From: DAIPHL01 sp036771375
GTDB taxonomy: Bacteria; Synergistota; Synergistia; Synergistales; Synergistaceae
Assembly (NCBI GenBank): GCA_036771375.1
Contig: DAIPHL010000031.1
Span: forward strand, 1 to 16,689
DNA length: 16,689 bases
Direction of reading: 5' to 3'
Shown: positions 14,201 through 16,689 of the stretch, in pieces
Position numbering within the stretch: position 1 is the stretch's first letter
How the letters are laid out: every line of letters starts with the position of its first letter
Made by a program: the position numbers and the translations under genes
The notes under the pieces: generated by a model
Seen by the model: the letters and a program-made list of their open reading frames with translations, nothing else
Database searches by the model: none
Told to the model about the DNA's origin: nothing

Positions 14201-15429
14201 CTGTTGGTCCTTGGGGAGGAGGGATCCGGGAAGATGCTCATGGCAAGAGGCGTAAGACCGGAGGCCTTGAGCTCCGGCTGCTTGTGGTGATAGAACTGTT
14301 TTTTCCCTCCCGTGTAAACGTCCTCCAGGCCGTCTATCCACATCCGGAACATGTCCGTCTGCGTCTTTTTGACGACATCGGAACCGCTCCCCTTCATCCA
14401 CGTTTTCGTATAATCGGCGATCGGCACGCGAAGATAGGCCCGATTCGCGAAGTTACGCACCTGCCAGCCGGAATAGGTTGGATCGAGCACGGACGAAGGA
14501 ATCCCCCACGTGCCGACCTGGCTGTCCACCGCATTGTAGTTATAGTGCTGTCCCGTATTGTAGTGACCGATGACGCCGTAAATATAGTCCCTCACTCCCG
14601 TTGCATTTCGATGCCCATACGTAGGAACCTTATAGAGCAAATGTCTTCCGTTGCTTGGAGCGGAGAAGGCGGTCGCCATACCGAAACGGATGTTCTCGAA
14701 GAGCTGCGTCTCCGAGAGAAGATGCCACATGACCGTCTTCATCTTGTATATGCGGCTGTCGTTGGGAACCAGATCGTCCTTGGTGAAACTGGCCGGCGGT
14801 ATCCTCCAGTGGTTGGGACTCTTGAAGACCAGGGCATACGGAAGCGCCTGAGCCCCCAGCTCGTTGTTGGGGCGGTCGAACGGGGAATAGTAGTTGTACA
14901 TGTTCCTCGGATCCGCCAGGTTCGTGTTCCCCGGCGTCAGATTGTTGCCGTCGTCCACGTCCCTGCCGTAGTGGTTGCTGTCGGACTGGACGTTATTGTT
15001 CTTCCGAAACGGCAGGGTTCCGGTGCCGAAGGTACAGTACTTCATCATCTCGATGATATCCTGCTTCGTCTTGCCGTATCTGGCGAGCGTGGCCGGCCAG
15101 TCGGCCACGGTGCCGTCCGGGTTCGTCCCGCCGGAACGCAGAACGACCTGCGGGAGTTTTCCCTTGGGCGAGAAGATCATGGGAGCACTCGTGTCGAGGT
15201 AGAACAGGACGTTCGCCTTTCTCGTGTTCTCCGCGATCTTGTTGTTGTCCTCCTGGACGACCTCCAGCTTTTTGATCGCAAAAAGCTCCGGAGTGAGGGT
15301 GATGGCCCAGGCGCGCAAGGAATCGCCGGCTCCGGCGAAAACCGCCGCCAGGGAGAACACACCGAGCGCGACGGCGGCGACCCACCTCGCGCGTCTTTTA
15401 TGCCCTTTTGAAATATCGGTCTTTTTCAT
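11281..15429 (-). CDS. PilY1-like type IV pilus tip / adhesin protein
   Basis: This is a large secreted protein (1382 residues) like PilY1, the pilus-tip factor needed for pilus extension, adhesion and surface sensing. It has a signal peptide with hydrophobic core WVAAVALGVFSLAAVFAGAG, ending near AWA-I at about 42. An N-terminal von Willebrand A-like region begins at VLFYLDTSAPM (about 74-84) and ends with LIRALKEIMNKIN (about 590). Then come the PilY1-type bridge (YRIRRFDQWEGNLTRYET) and C-terminal propeller repeats including RVFAQTNDGVLHVINP (about 800), GRGGNGFYTMNVSRP (about 905) and RIMAMDNRGNVFEV (about 1085). The MIDAS motif is degenerate: DTSAP where DxSxS is expected. A Ser tract lies near residue 1215. 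The ATG at 15429 has AGGAGG 9-10 nt upstream. It is 26 nt after the pilX-like gene. Confidence 0.82.
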   Translation of the reverse strand: MKKTDISKGHKRRARWVAAVALGVFSLAAVFAGAGDSLRAWAITLTPELFAIKKLEVVQEDNNKIAENTRKANVLFYLDTSAPMIFSPKGKLPQVVLRSGGTNPDGTVADWPATLARYGKTKQDIIEMMKYCTFGTGTLPFRKNNNVQSDSNHYGRDVDDGNNLTPGNTNLADPRNMYNYYSPFDRPNNELGAQALPYALVFKSPNHWRIPPASFTKDDLVPNDSRIYKMKTVMWHLLSETQLFENIRFGMATAFSAPSNGRHLLYKVPTYGHRNATGVRDYIYGVIGHYNTGQHYNYNAVDSQVGTWGIPSSVLDPTYSGWQVRNFANRAYLRVPIADYTKTWMKGSGSDVVKKTQTDMFRMWIDGLEDVYTGGKKQFYHHKQPELKASGLTPLAMSIFPDPSSPRTNRQWYIGNRGIQYSYRYDRVVSNKPKGVGSSPLANHNYKGNSGEAVGSVIDFFSPPTGNSDGGDFNEMDDVSFPIRDVCEPNWLVVFTSGNDSIGYQPHQAVKALYDHTKNDKVSVLEYGTGGNRRIVQKKLDRPIRTIVVGFVDPDSQEPDAVALRAELQRMAREGDPENAEAKPYFANDVPGLIRALKEIMNKINTELQPSGGAMAESGSLEDQTDEKDFNLFATKYRIRRFDQWEGNLTRYETAKNQEGDITMTSKWELNSSITAQRDSSAGSRNLRYWKGSSFQSMPYTSNLGDRTPHPLADMIGLTKTKISQMDTSNVPGGTFSNKLHPSRALVNWLYGFDHSYRTAAQTARKSMLADFGRSGVVIVKKPTPSSNLPGFQAWAQANQNIPTRVFAQTNDGVLHVINPRYEGMATGALEEMAIVPPSVLLPHRLVSTKFTENAGRLRWLDINDSPVGGDNQTMASNPLYLLDGPMRLWYFDIGGWGAYLMATLGRGGNGFYTMNVSRPNNPKFYWYRETLDTGDGGVTLLRMDESMDEPVALRIAAVNWSSVLGNPDEHPWRQIGFDNPRLGTGIAKLPGGGYQNILVLAGGMMRNLNVDDNGKMGATLHIIDPNVAKQKTFDGTTGGVKVFNGGSLKETSWRVGKAMTGTAPFMGMMTSEPTLLAAEGNSWLTDRIMAMDNRGNVFEVSTKSGSDDVSMKDWRIRTVATLRSRAQAENADSYAMPYRFAVRGRTKSDPSIWLAGGTADVGTRDNVMTGPFDDTARLRNQRQMVFSFSLTVAESGSGTVYRDDMQSIDPEQGSSSSSSPRGWYMFLKNPVDEYGAEYASAQPVVMNGVLYVATFIPRHINPTQGSCDDNRIAGTSRLYALNVKTGKAERWKDGKKYISLAGTKINSLSLSRQGGRDSLIVVWDVLDKTLAEQAKNDVIGKKDAKGIAGMTNALNIPGLPTSSPVDLKDGKSMIYNWFMKN

Positions 15430-15455
15430 AAAAACATCCCTCCTGCTCCGTTTCG

Positions 15456-16085
15456 TCATTCTTTCTTGCTCTGAATGACGATCGTGTCCAAAACCTTACG
15501 ATGCCCGCCGATCACCAAAGACGCCCGAACCAGATACGCCGCCGCGTTCGACGCGGTCGTGGAACCGATCGGGGATTCGCCCGGAATCTCGATCTCCCCG
15601 GGGGGCTCCGGGGTTCCGCCGATCTGTATCGAGGGGGGGAGGGTCATGATCAGCGCCGCATCGTTCGGCACCTTCGAGGCATCGTATCGGAGATCGTAGA
15701 CATTCACGGTCAGATGCCCCTCTTTGTTTCCTCCCAATTCCCGACCCGGCACCGTCCGCTCGACGATCGTCCCGTTCGGAATCAAAAGACTCGACAGCGA
15801 CGAAGGGATCGATTCGTCCGGGGTGGACGACCAGTGGGGCAAATCGGCGGAAACCGCGGCGACCCGCCGCCTGAGTTCGGCCTTGCCCTCCTCCACGCCC
15901 TGCTGCATGACATTGTACTCCATGTCCTGGGACACGCTGAAACGGGAGGAACCGGACGACGTGTCGATCATGTAGACGATGCCGCCCAACAGAGAGAGGC
16001 CGGCGAGCGATACGAGCAACACGACGATGAGGGAAAAACCACGTCTTGCGCCCCCCGGTCGTTCGATCGGTGCAAGCCCCGCCAT
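15456..16085 (-). CDS. PilX-like minor pilin / type IV prepilin-like protein
   Basis: The 209-residue product begins with a 16-residue basic leader ending RRG, followed by FSLIVVLLVSLAGLSLLGGI, the class III leader and hydrophobic helix of type IV pilins (cleavage expected at G16-F17). Position 5 of the mature protein is Val and not the usual Glu. The pattern best fits the PilX N-terminal family, whose members sit directly before pilY1, as here. The rest is an exported domain with a Pro/Gly-rich stretch (GGTPEPPGEIEIPGESPIG) and no cysteines beyond the leader region. The ATG at 16085 is chosen because it overlaps the preceding stop (TGATG) and gives a normal leader; in-frame starts farther upstream (16148, 16166) would overlap that gene. 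It would be a tip-complex minor pilin. Confidence 0.72.
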   Translation of the reverse strand: MAGLAPIERPGGARRGFSLIVVLLVSLAGLSLLGGIVYMIDTSSGSSRFSVSQDMEYNVMQQGVEEGKAELRRRVAAVSADLPHWSSTPDESIPSSLSSLLIPNGTIVERTVPGRELGGNKEGHLTVNVYDLRYDASKVPNDAALIMTLPPSIQIGGTPEPPGEIEIPGESPIGSTTASNAAAYLVRASLVIGGHRKVLDTIVIQSKKE

Positions 16086-16689
16086 CACTGGACGCTTCTC
16101 GTCCGCCACGTTCTCGTGAAATCTTCGTAGTATATGTTGTCGTTCCATACAGTCACCTCCGGCCAACGAGCCTTGAGCGCGACGACCGAGGAAACGCCGG
16201 TGTCTCGCCCTTCGGTTGCCACGTCACCCTCCGCCAACACGCGAACCGTGAGAAACTTCTTGTCCGGGTCGACACGAAAGTCGACCGCTCGAATCCCCTC
16301 GATGCGAAAACCGCTCCAGGCGTCGTCGTTCGCAGCCGGGCTCGGAAAGTTCAGCGTGGAGGGATCCTTGTTGTTCACGTTCATCATATGAAAGACCGAG
16401 TTTGCGTCCACATAGGCCACGGCACCCCGTACGAGGTAGATATCCTGAAAGGGATAAATCGTGTTCCAATGGAGCACCATTTGGCCCGACGGCACGTCGG
16501 GTGCCCTCTTCCCCCTGAGATCCATGCTGGAGGGAGGGGTGAGCTTCGTGACAAGCAACGGAAACATGTCCGCCCCGGCATAGGTGATAAAGGCCCTCGT
16601 ATCCGCTTGGTTCGGCAACACGCAGAACGGGCTGCCCACATCGGAGGAGAGGGCTCCCACGTACCCAACGGTGGTGCTCTTCGCCGACC
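16085..16689 (-). CDS. Probable PilW-like minor pilin, C-terminal part (truncated by window edge)
   Basis: The frame is open from the window edge to a TGA at 16085-16087 and encodes about 201 C-terminal residues. I cannot recognise a domain from the sequence alone. The fragment looks like an exported beta-rich protein: YPFQDIYLVRGAVAYVDANS, SGFRIEGIRAVDFRVDPDKK and NIYYEDFTRTWR. Its stop overlaps the start of the pilX-like gene by 1 nt, so the two are cotranslated. In pilus operons of the fimT-pilV-pilW-pilX-pilY1 type the gene before pilX is pilW, and the name rests on that position. The pilin leader that would confirm it lies outside the window. Confidence 0.5.
   Translation of the reverse strand, partial: SAKSTTVGYVGALSSDVGSPFCVLPNQADTRAFITYAGADMFPLLVTKLTPPSSMDLRGKRAPDVPSGQMVLHWNTIYPFQDIYLVRGAVAYVDANSVFHMMNVNNKDPSTLNFPSPAANDDAWSGFRIEGIRAVDFRVDPDKKFLTVRVLAEGDVATEGRDTGVSSVVALKARWPEVTVWNDNIYYEDFTRTWRTRSVQ

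Noticed and set aside
11650..15411. Very long plus-strand ORF (1253 codons) opposite the pilY1-like gene
   Set aside because: It is in exact codon register with pilY1 and open because TTA, CTA and TCA codons are rare in this gene. It has no RBS, and its Arg/His/Val-rich composition is typical of antisense translation.
1..16689. tRNA or rRNA genes, CRISPR arrays, insertion sequences, phage or toxin-antitoxin modules
   Set aside because: I looked for cloverleaf-like segments, regularly spaced direct repeats and transposase motifs and found none that I could support.

Overview
The window reads as a G+C-rich chromosomal segment of an anaerobic, fermentative Gram-negative-type bacterium. My best guess is Synergistota, such as an amino-acid-fermenting relative of Aminobacterium or Aminivibrio. 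The basis is the mix of genes: an hndABCD electron-bifurcating [FeFe] hydrogenase, an amino-acid-type dCache chemoreceptor, a YerC-type TrpR-like regulator, a PilX/PilY1 pilus cluster and a TrmB with a C-terminal extension. This assignment is inference; no rRNA gene or other marker is present. Strong Shine-Dalgarno sites (GGAGG type) precede most genes, and TTG starts appear several times (chemoreceptor, trmB, TSUP permease).

Layout. (1) 1-607, minus: N-terminal part of a methyl-accepting chemotaxis protein with its own sigma70-type promoter at 663-691. (2) 608-981: a candidate 66-residue small gene on the plus strand (710-910), followed at once by a hairpin terminator. (3) 982-5454, minus: hndA-hndB-hndC-hndD, with gaps of 21-46 nt. 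These encode the NAD(P)H- and ferredoxin-linked [FeFe] hydrogenase that disposes of fermentation electrons as H2. (4) 5455-5923: an AT-rich divergent regulatory region with a promoter for each direction, an inverted repeat resembling a Rex operator, and a GC-rich leader hairpin. (5) 5924-6839, plus: a YerC-type regulator 1 nt upstream of a catalytically degenerate short-chain dehydrogenase homologue, ending in a terminator. (6) 6891-7757, minus: an E1-like ThiF/MoeB-family protein, divergent from mnmA. (7) 7816-9384, plus: mnmA. (8) 8548-16689, minus: a compact run of genes in transcription order: pilW-like (partial), pilX-like, pilY1-like, a small secreted unknown, trmB and a TSUP permease.

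The most notable structural feature is the mnmA / TSUP junction. The two convergent conserved domains end only about 40 bp apart, yet neither frame has a stop there, so the ORFs run 837 bp through each other on opposite strands. The antisense frame in codon register is also open along hndC, hndD and pilY1, because TTA, CTA and TCA codons are rare. The shared tails are therefore probably non-conserved antisense translation following loss of both stop codons, or a sequence error, and not real domains.

Other points of interest are an RBS-sequestering hairpin before trmB that would couple it to the upstream gene, the L1 motif TSCSPGW in HndD, the degenerate SDR cotranscribed with YerC, and two uncharacterised proteins: the 66-residue small ORF and the 171-residue secreted protein next to pilY1. 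No tRNA, rRNA, CRISPR array or insertion sequence was seen.
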